DNA of 11,375 nucleotides from Methanosarcinales archaeon ex4572_44 (GTDB lineage Archaea > Halobacteriota > Methanosarcinia > Methanosarcinales > EX4572-44): the NCBI GenBank assembly GCA_002254825.2, contig NJEL02000012.1, positions 1 through 11,375 on the forward strand, read 5' to 3'. The translations under genes and the position numbers were made by a program. The stretch's first letter is position 1; each line of letters opens with the position of its first letter. Shown piece after piece: positions 1 to 6,789 of the stretch. The notes below the pieces were generated by a model. The model was not told the origin of the DNA. It made no database searches and saw nothing but the letters and a program-made list of their open reading frames with translations.

Positions 1-135
1 ATAGCTGATGCATTGGTCATTTTATCTCCCACGGCGGCTAAAAGACTGTACGATCAACTTAGGGGAGATATAGAGTTATATGAACGAGAGCATGGAGTCA
101 TCTCCACACACTTCGAAGAAGAATTGACATATTGA
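1..135 (+). CDS. DUF3467-like protein, C-terminal 44 residues (partial)
   Basis: The reading frame is open from the first base and ends in TGA at 133-135, so only the C-terminus is present. The visible part reads as a short beta-strand followed by an amphipathic helix: an LSPTAAKRL segment, then a helix rich in Tyr and acidic residues (around DIELYEREHG). This matches, by eye, the end of DUF3467 proteins, whose typical motif is 'MSPQHAKxL ... NIxxYExxFGxI'. DUF3467 proteins are about 100 residues long, found in bacteria and archaea, and have no established role. It converges on the cysteine-cluster gene with 26 bases between the two stop codons. The family call rests on one short motif, so it is moderate; that it is coding is likely. 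Confidence 0.55.
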   Translation: MADALVILSPTAAKRLYDQLRGDIELYEREHGVISTHFEEELTY

Positions 136-161
136 ATAGAAATTCGCTAAATAACATGCTC

Positions 162-947
162 CTATCGCCCACTCCACTTCCATCCACGCTTTATACCATC
201 GCATTCGTATTTTTCTATCCAGTAGTTCATCTTGGCTCTTTGCTTCATTAGTTCCATCAGTTTTTGTTCTTCTCTGAATCGTTCTCTCATGTGTTTTGCG
301 ATTGGGTCTTTTTCGTAGGCTCTGTTGCGTAGTCGTTTGATTTTGTTCGCATTGATCCCTGTGATCTTTGAGAGTAGTTTTACCATCGTCTTTGTTGTGA
401 GTGTTGATGTGTCCAGGTTTCTTGTATCCATGCGGACGAGGTATTCCCCGGCATCTCTCTCTTTTTTCCAGTTTTCGATTGCGTTGAGTTTTTTGGGTGT
501 GTATTTGCCTATTATTCTGTGTGGGGGGCAGGATTCGATGCGGACGGGGTATATGTCGCAATATTCTGGGCGGTCAGGGTCTGCGTGTATCACGCATTTG
601 GCTGTCTTTACGTCTTGGAAGATGCAACTTAAGCCTACCCATCTGTCTCCTTTTCTGGCTTCGATTGGGAAGTCTTTTGGGTCGAAGTTTGTGAAGTCGA
701 GTATTGTTAGTGGGCTGAAAAGTCTGAATATCACGAATCTTTCATCTATTCCGTAGAGCTGGATTGCGTCGCTGTAGCCTCTCTCAACGAGTGCTTTTAT
801 CTCGTGTGGGAATAAGAGAACATCGTTGAAGTACTGCACCCGTGTTTCATCAACGCCTTCTACAGGTATTCCGATGAGTCTCAAGAAGGCTGGTGGGATA
901 GGGGATGTGCAGCAGACGCCGCATCCAGCACAGTTCAGCGCGCCCAT
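162..947 (-). CDS. YkgJ-type cysteine cluster protein
   Basis: A 261-residue protein with the N-terminal motif CxxCGxCC (Cys6, Cys9, Cys12, Cys13) and a second cluster further on (Cys108, Cys118, His121, Cys130, Cys140), including a 'PEYCDIYPVRIESC' stretch. This is the pattern of the YkgJ/UPF0153 family, which is thought to bind zinc or an iron-sulfur cluster; its reaction is not known. The last roughly 115 residues after the cysteines are charged and helical, longer than in small YkgJ proteins, and hold no motif I recognise. The ATG at 947 is supported by an AGGTG ribosome binding site at about 954-959 and a TATA-like element 26-34 bases upstream. It is divergent from hel308 and shares a 75-base promoter region with it. 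Confidence is high for the family and low for function. Confidence 0.85.
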   Translation of the reverse strand: MGALNCAGCGVCCTSPIPPAFLRLIGIPVEGVDETRVQYFNDVLLFPHEIKALVERGYSDAIQLYGIDERFVIFRLFSPLTILDFTNFDPKDFPIEARKGDRWVGLSCIFQDVKTAKCVIHADPDRPEYCDIYPVRIESCPPHRIIGKYTPKKLNAIENWKKERDAGEYLVRMDTRNLDTSTLTTKTMVKLLSKITGINANKIKRLRNRAYEKDPIAKHMRERFREEQKLMELMKQRAKMNYWIEKYECDGIKRGWKWSGR

Positions 948-972
948 ACTTGTACACCTAAACGTTCATGGA

Positions 973-979
973 TCATAAA
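973..979 (-). promoter_or_regulatory. Candidate TATA box for the cysteine-cluster gene
   Basis: On the minus strand this reads TTTATGA, preceded by CC. It lies 26-32 bases before the ATG at 947, the distance expected for an archaeal TATA box serving a transcript with a very short leader. The assignment is from position and composition only. Confidence 0.35.
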
Positions 980-981
980 GG

Positions 982-990
982 TTTATTAAT
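982..990 (+). promoter_or_regulatory. Candidate TATA box for hel308
   Basis: TTTATTAAT lies 33-41 bases before the hel308 ATG at 1023, in the only intergenic stretch available to it. It nearly abuts the TATA-like element of the divergent gene, so the two promoters probably compete for or share the same protein-binding space. A GGTGA at 1003-1007 could be a distant ribosome binding site, but the spacing is long. Confidence 0.45.
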
Positions 991-1022
991 CAGGTTGGTT
1001 TTGGTGACCCATTGGTTGTGGC

Positions 1023-3134
1023 ATGCAGATAAGGGAGCTTCCGATACCTGATGTGGTGAAGGATTTTTATGATAGGCGTGGGTTTGTGGAGTTATATCCT
1101 CCTCAGGAGGATGCGATTTGGGCTGGTGTTCTTGATGGTGTGAACCTTCTTGCAGCGGTTCCAACGGCAGCGGGAAAGACGCTGATTGCTGAGCTTGCCA
1201 TGCTCTCGCATGTGCTCGGTGGCGGAAAAGCGCTCTATATCGTGCCCTTGCGTGCGCTTGCATCCGAGAAGTATCGGCGTTTCAAAGAATTTTCAGAGAT
1301 CGGAGTCTCTGTCGGAGTCTCAACCGGGGATCTTGACTCGCGGGATGAGTGGCTCGCTCCGCGGGATATTATTGTTGCAACGTCTGAGAAGGTTGATTCT
1401 TTGCTCCGCAACAAGGCATCCTGGATCTCTGATCTGACCGTTGTTGTTGCTGATGAGGTGCACCTCATAGATTCTGCAAGCCGTGGACCCACCCTTGAAG
1501 TTGTGCTCTCACTCCTGCAGAGGCTGGGCGGTCTGAATGATATCCAGATCATCGCACTCTCAGCAACGATCGGCAATCCAGAGGAGGTTGCAGAGTGGCT
1601 CGGAGCACGCCCAATCACAAGCACGTGGCGACCTGTGGAGTTGAGAGAAGGCGTCTTTGTTGGAAGTGCTATAAACTATCGAGACGGAACACAGCACAAG
1701 GTTGAACGAATCGGAATTGATAACACTGTGAATCTTGTGGCAGAAACGCTGCGCGAGGGCGGTCAGTCAATAGTCTTTGAGAGTACGCGCAGGAATGCTG
1801 AAGCAAGTGCAAAACGGATTTCAAAAGATATAAGGGCGGCGCTTGATGATGAAACTCTCTATGCGCTAAGAGAGATGGCGTTGAGTATCCTGCACACAGG
1901 CGAGACCGATACGACACGAACGCTTGCAACATGTGTAGAGGGCGGGGCAGCATTCCACCACGCAGGTCTCGGAAGTGGGCAGAGAAGCATTATAGAGGAT
2001 GCGTACAGGCGCGGCACTCTCAAAGTGATATCGAGCACTCCCACCCTCGCAGCAGGGTTGAACCTCCCAGCACGACGGGTGATAATCCGTGGATACAAAC
2101 GATACGACCCAAACTATGGCGCTCTACCGATCCCTGTGATCGAATACAAGCAGATGGCTGGACGAGCCGGGCGACCAGGGCTCGACCCCTACGGTGAGGC
2201 GATTACAATCACACGCAGCATCGAAGAAGCAGAATGGGTGAGCGAGAACTACCTCAATGGCAAGCCTGAGAGGGTGTGGTCGAAGCTTGCAAGCGAACCA
2301 GCACTCAGATCTCATCTCCTATCGCTCGTTGCAACAGGTGTTGCAGGGACATCCGACGAGTTGCACGAGTTTATGAAACGAACATTCTACGCCCACCAGC
2401 AGGACCTCTGGAGCATGAAAACAACCCTCGAACTGATGCTCGAATTTCTCGTAGATGCTGGAATGATAATGAGAGCAGATGAAAAACTCTACCCAACAGA
2501 AATAGGCATTCTCACATCGCAACTCTACCTTGACCCACTATCGGCAAAAATCATAATACATGAACTCGGAGAAGATGAGATGAATCTGACAGATCTCGGT
2601 CTCCTACATCTGATCTGCAAGACGCCTGACATGCAGACGCTCTACATGAGACGGAGCGATTACCGACTGGTTGAAGACTTCATCAAAAAACACCAGAACG
2701 AACTTCTACCGCCAACGGATGACCACGAGTGGTATCTTTCAGAGGTGAAGACTGCAAGACTGCTCTACGAATGGATAAATGAGGTTCCAGAGAACGAGAT
2801 CTGTACCAAGTACAAGATCGGTGAAGGCGATATAAGACGCTTGAGCGAGACCGCGGAATGGATCGCGCACGCGGGTGGCAGGATTGCACGAGCCACCAGA
2901 TCCCAAGATGCAGGAACGTTTCACGAGCTAACGGAGCGTATCGCACACGGCGCACAGAGAGAACTCTTACCACTGATCCATTTAAGAAACATCGGCCGCG
3001 TCCGTGCACGCAAGCTCTACAATGCAGGCTACCACATACTTGAGGATGTAAGAAAAGCAAAACCTGAAGAACTTGCAAGAATAATCGGACCAAAGGTAAC
3101 AGAAAATATCATGAAACAACTGCGTGAAACATAA
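1023..3134 (+). CDS. hel308: ATP-dependent DNA helicase Hel308
   Basis: A 703-residue superfamily 2 DNA helicase. Hel308 is the archaeal relative of HELQ and PolQ helicases; it unwinds lagging-strand forks 3' to 5' and is tied to replication restart and repair. Visible motifs in order: YPPQ (Q motif, about residue 25-28), AVPTAAGKT (Walker A, 45-53), DEVH (motif II, 144-147), LSAT (motif III, 179-182), FHHAGL (311-316), TPTLAAGLN (motif V, 339-347), and QMAGRAGRPG (motif VI, 377-386). The C-terminus (about 648-703) has the helix-hairpin-helix with the RVRARKLY signature of Hel308 domain V, so the protein is full length. Motif II is DEVH, within the DExH variation of the family. The start fits the usual Hel308 N-terminus. 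Synonymous codon use changes strongly from the 5' to the 3' end. It converges on the exonuclease gene with two bases between the stops. Confidence 0.96.
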   Translation: MQIRELPIPDVVKDFYDRRGFVELYPPQEDAIWAGVLDGVNLLAAVPTAAGKTLIAELAMLSHVLGGGKALYIVPLRALASEKYRRFKEFSEIGVSVGVSTGDLDSRDEWLAPRDIIVATSEKVDSLLRNKASWISDLTVVVADEVHLIDSASRGPTLEVVLSLLQRLGGLNDIQIIALSATIGNPEEVAEWLGARPITSTWRPVELREGVFVGSAINYRDGTQHKVERIGIDNTVNLVAETLREGGQSIVFESTRRNAEASAKRISKDIRAALDDETLYALREMALSILHTGETDTTRTLATCVEGGAAFHHAGLGSGQRSIIEDAYRRGTLKVISSTPTLAAGLNLPARRVIIRGYKRYDPNYGALPIPVIEYKQMAGRAGRPGLDPYGEAITITRSIEEAEWVSENYLNGKPERVWSKLASEPALRSHLLSLVATGVAGTSDELHEFMKRTFYAHQQDLWSMKTTLELMLEFLVDAGMIMRADEKLYPTEIGILTSQLYLDPLSAKIIIHELGEDEMNLTDLGLLHLICKTPDMQTLYMRRSDYRLVEDFIKKHQNELLPPTDDHEWYLSEVKTARLLYEWINEVPENEICTKYKIGEGDIRRLSETAEWIAHAGGRIARATRSQDAGTFHELTERIAHGAQRELLPLIHLRNIGRVRARKLYNAGYHILEDVRKAKPEELARIIGPKVTENIMKQLRET

Positions 3135-3136
3135 AG

Positions 3137-3619
3137 TCAATTTTTAAACTCTCGTGTTATTGCAGCTTCGATCAGGTGCATGTTGATTAAGTCTTCACTG
3201 TTGTATTCCAGCAATCGTTCGAGTGCGCTTTGGTCACCCCGCTTGTAGGCGTGCCAGAGGCGAACAGCTTCACGCCCGTTTCGTATTCCAGAGTTTCGGG
3301 AGAGACCGAGGCGTTTTTCGATCGCTTTCTGTCCGCCGCGCCAGCCAAGCTTCCATCCGAGATACATCAGGTCAAAGTGTTCAAGATGTGAGAGGGGGGC
3401 GTTTGGAAAGTGGTGCTTGAGAAATGGTATGTCGAAGCGCTTACCATTGAACGTGACAACACGCTCGACATCTCCCAGTAGACTGGAGAGACTCTCTTCG
3501 CATAGATCGATTCCTGAAACCAACTGTATCACCCGCTTTCCATCAAAGATACCGACCACAGTGACACTATTATGAGTTCTGCTCAAACCCGTCGTCTCAA
3601 TGTCAAGATAGATCTTCAT
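3137..3619 (-). CDS. RNase H-fold 3'-5' exonuclease (YprB type)
   Basis: A 160-residue protein of the YprB/RNase_H_2 group of the DEDD exonuclease superfamily. The motifs are in the right order: LDIETTGLS (Asp6, Glu8; Exo I), FNGKRFDIPFL (Asn58, Asp63; Exo II), HFDLMYLG (about 81-88), and YNSEDL with Asp143 (Exo III). These are the expected metal-binding acidic residues, so it is probably an active nuclease. Whether it acts on DNA or RNA cannot be read from the sequence. The length is that of the catalytic domain alone. The ATG has a GAGGAG ribosome binding site (3624-3629) five bases upstream, lying in the 12-base gap after tiaS, which makes it the last gene of the tiaS operon. Its stop lies two bases from that of hel308 on the other strand. 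Confidence 0.85.
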   Translation of the reverse strand: MKIYLDIETTGLSRTHNSVTVVGIFDGKRVIQLVSGIDLCEESLSSLLGDVERVVTFNGKRFDIPFLKHHFPNAPLSHLEHFDLMYLGWKLGWRGGQKAIEKRLGLSRNSGIRNGREAVRLWHAYKRGDQSALERLLEYNSEDLINMHLIEAAITREFKN

Positions 3620-3623
3620 AACT

Positions 3624-3629
3624 CTCCTC
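3624..3629 (-). promoter_or_regulatory. Shine-Dalgarno site of the exonuclease gene
   Basis: GAGGAG on the minus strand, four bases upstream of the ATG at 3619. It fixes the start of the exonuclease and sits wholly in the gap after the tiaS stop, as expected for separate initiation on a shared transcript. Confidence 0.6.
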
Positions 3630-3631
3630 GC

Positions 3632-4912
3632 CTATCTGCTCGGATATATATTCTTTTTTTCACTGTTGCATCGTATTAGTGGCTTTGCAAGGTGTCTACG
3701 TGCTACAGGCGGGGTCTCGTATACTCCCACCGTTATGCCTGGGTCTGTTTCAACGATCTCTGGTAAATCGCTTTTGGTTCTGCACTTTTTGCACCGATAA
3801 CCCTGGTTTTTACCTGCCGATTTCATCCGTTTTCCACACCCACATCTTGGATTTCTCACAACCATGCGTGGTCTCAAGCTGTCTATCCTGATCTTCTCAA
3901 GGTTCACCGTTCGATCCATGAATGCTCCGTAGACTGTAACCAAATCGCCCACTGCAAGTCGTCTGATCAGATCGCGAAAGTTCTTGGTCGGCTCGTATGC
4001 AGCACAATCAACCCTCTCGCTGCCATCCTCGATCGTGAATATCACATGCCCCCCTCGAATCGTGTGCGGTGGCGCGGTCACCCTGCCCCCGATCTTGTAG
4101 GAGCGCCCCTCTTTCGCATCAGCAATGTTTGTCTTGGTTATGTGCATGTCGGTTCCCTGGTTGGTGGTGTACATGAGGTATCGGTCTATCGGCTCTGATC
4201 TGACAATCGTGAAGGCATCCTTGATCGCGCTTTGATCACTCCCGCGGATTCCGAAGAGCACAGGATCTGGGCCATGTGGTGAGAAGACGATCTGGTTGTT
4301 CTGGTGATCGACCGTGTCCCACGTACGGGGGTATGATGCTGTATCGGCAGTCCACACCGTTTCTTCGTCGAGAGATCGTTTCTCCTCCCAGTTCTCAGGC
4401 TTTCGGTAGGCTATGAATTCGTAAGTCCAGTCTATAAGTCCGTTGAATGCAAAACTAGCGGCTGCAAGTGCTCCGATTAACCCACGACCATTCTTATAAC
4501 CTCTATGTTTTATGTTGTGTTTTTTTAAGAATTTTTTTGTTTCGTCGATCGTGATGAAGTCGCGCACGGCACGAAGCGAAAATGCTTCAAGTTCGCCCCG
4601 CAACCCAGACGCCTGTTCTTCACTCAAAAAGACGATTCCAGGATTTGTATTCTCATCGTCGAAGACTGCAAATTCTTCGAGAAGATCGCAGCATATTCTC
4701 CACATCTCATCCGTCTCCTTTCTGCCCAGCTCAAATCTGAGTGAGACAGCAGCGTTTCCACGAGTCTTGAACCTCACATTCGGATTCAGACGCAGGAGAT
4801 AAGGCGTGACCTGATCGGCGGGGAGAGGAATCTCTTCAACCATCAGTGCACCAAGATACGTGGTGCACATCCCCGCGGTCTTTGAATCGGTGTCGTCAAA
4901 GCCTATGATCAT
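3632..4912 (-). CDS. tiaS: tRNA(Ile2) 2-agmatinylcytidine synthetase TiaS
   Basis: A 426-residue enzyme that joins agmatine to C34 of the CAU-anticodon isoleucine tRNA using ATP, making agmatidine so that the tRNA reads AUA. It is the archaeal counterpart of bacterial TilS and is normally essential. Visible parts: the N-terminal GFDDTDS motif (residues 4-10), the glycine/alanine-rich GRGLIGALAA (142-151), TNQGTDMH (250-257), an OB-fold-like section (about 274-345), and a zinc ribbon with Cys357, Cys359, Cys374 and Cys377. Length and order match the family. I chose the ATG at 4912 rather than the in-frame TTG at 4936: the family begins just before the DDTD motif, and this ATG follows the stop of the upstream gene by one base. 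The codon series ends in a basic, lysine-rich tail after the zinc ribbon. Confidence 0.94.
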   Translation of the reverse strand: MIIGFDDTDSKTAGMCTTYLGALMVEEIPLPADQVTPYLLRLNPNVRFKTRGNAAVSLRFELGRKETDEMWRICCDLLEEFAVFDDENTNPGIVFLSEEQASGLRGELEAFSLRAVRDFITIDETKKFLKKHNIKHRGYKNGRGLIGALAAASFAFNGLIDWTYEFIAYRKPENWEEKRSLDEETVWTADTASYPRTWDTVDHQNNQIVFSPHGPDPVLFGIRGSDQSAIKDAFTIVRSEPIDRYLMYTTNQGTDMHITKTNIADAKEGRSYKIGGRVTAPPHTIRGGHVIFTIEDGSERVDCAAYEPTKNFRDLIRRLAVGDLVTVYGAFMDRTVNLEKIRIDSLRPRMVVRNPRCGCGKRMKSAGKNQGYRCKKCRTKSDLPEIVETDPGITVGVYETPPVARRHLAKPLIRCNSEKKNIYPSR

Positions 4913-4913
4913 C

Positions 4914-5117
4914 CTACAGATTGTTCTTATCCGCAAACTCCACGAGAGCCTCGCCGAGTGCCCTTGCGTACTTTGGGTTCAGATTGAATCTGGTTCTCTT
5001 CTGCCCACTGCGCTCTTTTGCAATCTCAATATAATCGTTTCCATAACGCTCGCTCGACGCAAGGGTTATGGTCATGTACCAGCCCGAAGCCATCGGAATC
5101 TCTGCATATTCACTCAT
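4914..5117 (-). CDS. Small conserved-looking protein of unknown function (67 aa)
   Basis: A 67-residue protein, first gene of the operon ahead of tiaS. The first half looks like beta-strands (around WYMTITLASSERYGNDYIEI), followed by a short basic loop (KERSGQKRTRF) and a C-terminal helix (about residues 46-66). That strand-loop-helix plan with a basic loop recalls small single-stranded nucleic-acid binding proteins such as the PC4 family, but I see no decisive motif and do not assign it. It begins at ATG 5117, and its TAG is separated from the tiaS ATG by a single base, so translation of the two is probably coupled. No strong ribosome binding site precedes it. A role linked to RNA or tRNA is suggested only by its neighbour. 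Confidence 0.7.
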   Translation of the reverse strand: MSEYAEIPMASGWYMTITLASSERYGNDYIEIAKERSGQKRTRFNLNPKYARALGEALVEFADKNNL

Positions 5118-5163
5118 ATAACCACTTTCAATAGTCTGATCTAATGGTGATGCTCACAACTCT

Positions 5164-5170
5164 ACTTTAA
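5164..5170 (-). promoter_or_regulatory. Candidate TATA box for the small gene-tiaS-exonuclease operon
   Basis: The minus strand reads TTAAAGT within an A/T-rich run (AAATTTAAAGTA), 47-53 bases before the ATG at 5117. This would give a leader of about 20-25 bases. It also contains a half-site (ACTTTA on the plus strand) of the palindrome 15 bases further upstream, so a repressor could cover both. Confidence 0.3.
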
Positions 5171-5184
5171 ATTTGTTGTTGTGC

Positions 5185-5201
5185 ATAAAGTACAACTTTA
5201 T
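5185..5201. promoter_or_regulatory. 17-base palindrome, candidate operator
   Basis: ATAAAGT-ACA-ACTTTAT is an exact inverted repeat with 7-base arms and a 3-base spacer. It lies in the middle of the 155-base divergent promoter region between the tiaS operon (-) and the HisA-like gene (+). A third copy of the half-site, ACTTTA, occurs at 5164-5169. Size and position suit binding by a dimeric winged-helix regulator. Part of it (ACTTTATTTTAT) could instead be a promoter element, so the call is tentative. Confidence 0.45.
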
Positions 5202-5241
5202 TTTATCGATTGGTGATGTCATGGTCGGTACTCTCATTGGA

Positions 5242-5249
5242 TTTATATG
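5242..5249 (+). promoter_or_regulatory. Candidate TATA box for the HisA-like gene
   Basis: TTTATATG lies 24-31 bases before the ATG at 5273. Transcription from it would start almost at the ATG and give a leaderless message. A GAAGGTGA at 5262-5269 looks like a ribosome binding site but is only three bases from the ATG and would be mostly upstream of the predicted start of transcription. Confidence 0.5.
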
Positions 5250-5272
5250 CCATAACCTTGTGAAGGTGACAT

Positions 5273-5974
5273 ATGTTCAGAACCATATTTGTACTGGATA
5301 TTTTTGACGGAATCGTCGTCCATGCAATCCGTGGTAAACGTAAAGAGTATATGCCAGTCTCAGATTTCAGTTCAGTCTGTGATACATCAGATGCTGTGGA
5401 AATTGTAAAAGCATTCAATCCTGCGGAGGTATACGCCGCCGATCTCAACAGGATTCGTGGAATTGGTGATAATTTCCCGGTTGTAAGGGAAGCTTCTCGA
5501 TACTGTAAGACGATACTCAGTTGCGGTGTTCGGTCTGCTGAAGACGTAACGAACGGACTTATGATCGCAGATACTGTTACCATCGGAACCGAGAACGCAG
5601 ATTTTAGTGTGATCAGACAGGCATGCGAGATGATTCGTGATAGAAGCAGGATAGATGTCAATATAGACCTGATGAACAACAAGATCTTAACAAATACCAA
5701 GATTTCGCTCACCCCCATGGAAGCGATTGAAAAACTCAACGACTACCCTATCAGCCACCTAATCATCATTGATCTGACAAAGGTTGGAACAGAATCGGGT
5801 ATCAATCTTGGTTTTCTCGAAGATGTGGTCGCATGCTCGGATCACCCAGTCATATTTGGAGGAGGCGTGCAGGACATGAACGATCTGGACACGCTGCGTG
5901 ATATCGGAGTGAAAGGAGCACTTATTGCAACAGCAATACACAACAATAGCATCCCACTAAAAGTGCTGAGATGA
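5273..5974 (+). CDS. HisA-related TIM-barrel protein (COG1411 type)
   Basis: A 233-residue (beta/alpha)8 barrel related to HisA (ProFAR isomerase). It keeps the features of the fold: an N-terminal strand with Asp9, VVHAIRGKRKEY (15-26) typical of the archaeal HisA-like group rather than true HisA, a first phosphate loop SCGVRS (83-88), a strand with Asp132 (NIDLMNNK), IIDLTKVGTESG (165-176) and a second phosphate loop FGGGVQD (195-201). Both catalytic-type aspartates are therefore present, so it is probably an enzyme acting on a phosphorylated sugar or sugar-amine, but its substrate is unknown. True HisA is usually beside other his genes; none is seen here, which argues against the histidine pathway. 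It begins at ATG 5273, 25-30 bases from a TATA box. Its 3' end carries the promoter of the next gene. Confidence 0.8.
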   Translation: MFRTIFVLDIFDGIVVHAIRGKRKEYMPVSDFSSVCDTSDAVEIVKAFNPAEVYAADLNRIRGIGDNFPVVREASRYCKTILSCGVRSAEDVTNGLMIADTVTIGTENADFSVIRQACEMIRDRSRIDVNIDLMNNKILTNTKISLTPMEAIEKLNDYPISHLIIIDLTKVGTESGINLGFLEDVVACSDHPVIFGGGVQDMNDLDTLRDIGVKGALIATAIHNNSIPLKVLR

Positions 5975-6011
5975 GTTTGGGATATTCACACCTCCGACCC
6001 ATTACACAAAT

Positions 6012-6019
6012 TTTATATA
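6012..6019 (+). promoter_or_regulatory. Candidate TATA box for the DUF2551-winged-helix gene pair
   Basis: TTTATATA lies 33-40 bases before the ATG at 6052 and 38 bases after the HisA-like stop. It would start transcription near 6040, downstream of the two earlier in-frame ATGs (5971 and 6025), and so decides the start of the DUF2551 gene. Confidence 0.55.
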
Positions 6020-6051
6020 CGAATATGCAGTCTATTGGGCGGATTGTGAAG

Positions 6052-6378
6052 ATGGTTATAGAGTCATTGAGATCCAGAATCAAGAAGCGGTTGGAGCGTT
6101 ACATTGAGCTTGACGTGAATGGAATCCGCAGTTGTGTCCTGAAGATCCTACTGAACGTTAAGAAGTTTACTGTGGATAAGTTGCACAGGACTCTTTCTAC
6201 AAAGTTCAAGCTATCCCGTACCGCGGTTGCATCCATGGTTGGTTACATCCATTCGAAGCTTGGTATCCTGCGTGCACACAAGGACTCTTATAAAGCACCG
6301 ATCGTCTATTTTCTGAAGGAGGATTATGCGGATCTGATTCGGGGTGCCCTCAAAAAGGCGCCGCCTACGCCCTCATGA
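6052..6378 (+). CDS. DUF2551 family protein
   Basis: A 108-residue archaeal protein of the DUF2551 family. Recognisable signatures are RLERYIELDVNGIR near the N-terminus, VLKILLNVKKFTVDKL, then SRTAVASMVGYIHSKLGIL, and a C-terminal YFLKEDYADLI. The plan resembles a winged-helix DNA-binding fold: a helix pair followed by a serine/arginine-containing recognition-like helix and a beta wing. The function is not established. The frame is open back to an ATG at 5971 that overlaps the HisA-like stop, but the added 27 residues (mostly polar, with no family match) would run through a good TATA box at 6012-6019, so I use ATG 6052; GTG at 6046 is also possible. The next gene follows by three bases, so the two are probably cotranscribed. 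Confidence 0.82.
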   Translation: MVIESLRSRIKKRLERYIELDVNGIRSCVLKILLNVKKFTVDKLHRTLSTKFKLSRTAVASMVGYIHSKLGILRAHKDSYKAPIVYFLKEDYADLIRGALKKAPPTPS

Positions 6379-6381
6379 GTC

Positions 6382-6783
6382 ATGACTTTTGTGAAGGATG
6401 CTCCTCGGACAGCAACGACGATTCTCGTGCGTTCATCTTCAAGCAATCGTATAAGTCGTTCACGTGATCCTTTCTACGAGCTTATGCGTCGCTTGTTTCA
6501 GGAGGAATCGACTGCTATGCGTGCACACAGGTTTCTTATGTTAATCGAGGATCGTCAGAAGGTGGGTGATCCGATCAAAGTATCTGAGTGGGAAGAAATA
6601 ATTAAAGAGTTCGGTATTGGTCGTTCTTCCTTTTATGCGATGCGTAACAAGCTGCTTGGTGCAGGTCTTATCACCAGTGCGAATAAAGAGTACAAGTTGT
6701 CAGAATTATTCAGCCTCGATCTTGTGGATATGGCACGTTGGTGGTGGACAGCAGTGATGGGGAACGACCCTGAAAAATTATAA
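6382..6783 (+). CDS. Winged-helix DNA-binding protein, family not recognised
   Basis: A 133-residue protein. The first 28 residues are serine- and arginine-rich and probably disordered; from about residue 30 the chain is helical. A helix-turn-helix is clear at about 67-95 (around VSEWEEIIKEFGIGRSSFY and MRNKLLGAGLIT), followed by a wing (KEYKLSELF). This is a typical archaeal winged-helix layout, so it probably binds DNA, as a regulator or a replication or partition factor. I do not know its family. The start is uncertain: ATG 6382 has no ribosome binding site, while an internal ATG at 6517 follows a GGAGGA at 6501-6506 and would give 88 residues that still contain the helix-turn-helix. The helix before 6517 looks structured, which favours the longer form. 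It converges on the DUF2240 gene with a six-base gap. Confidence 0.72.
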   Translation: MTFVKDAPRTATTILVRSSSSNRISRSRDPFYELMRRLFQEESTAMRAHRFLMLIEDRQKVGDPIKVSEWEEIIKEFGIGRSSFYAMRNKLLGAGLITSANKEYKLSELFSLDLVDMARWWWTAVMGNDPEKL

Positions 6784-6789
6784 AGTAAA

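Noticed and set aside
76..561. 161-residue minus-strand frame overlapping the cysteine-cluster gene
   Set aside because: It is extremely rich in Arg, Thr and Gln, overlaps in another frame a gene with clear cysteine motifs, and matches no domain.
2683..3093. 136-residue open frame on the minus strand inside hel308
   Set aside because: It lies wholly antisense to conserved hel308 sequence, has a cysteine/arginine-rich composition typical of a shadow frame, and no promoter or ribosome binding site of its own.
5143..5220. Two GGTGATG sequences resembling C boxes of a C/D guide RNA
   Set aside because: Both have a mismatch at the last C-box base, and no CTGA D box follows at the right distance.
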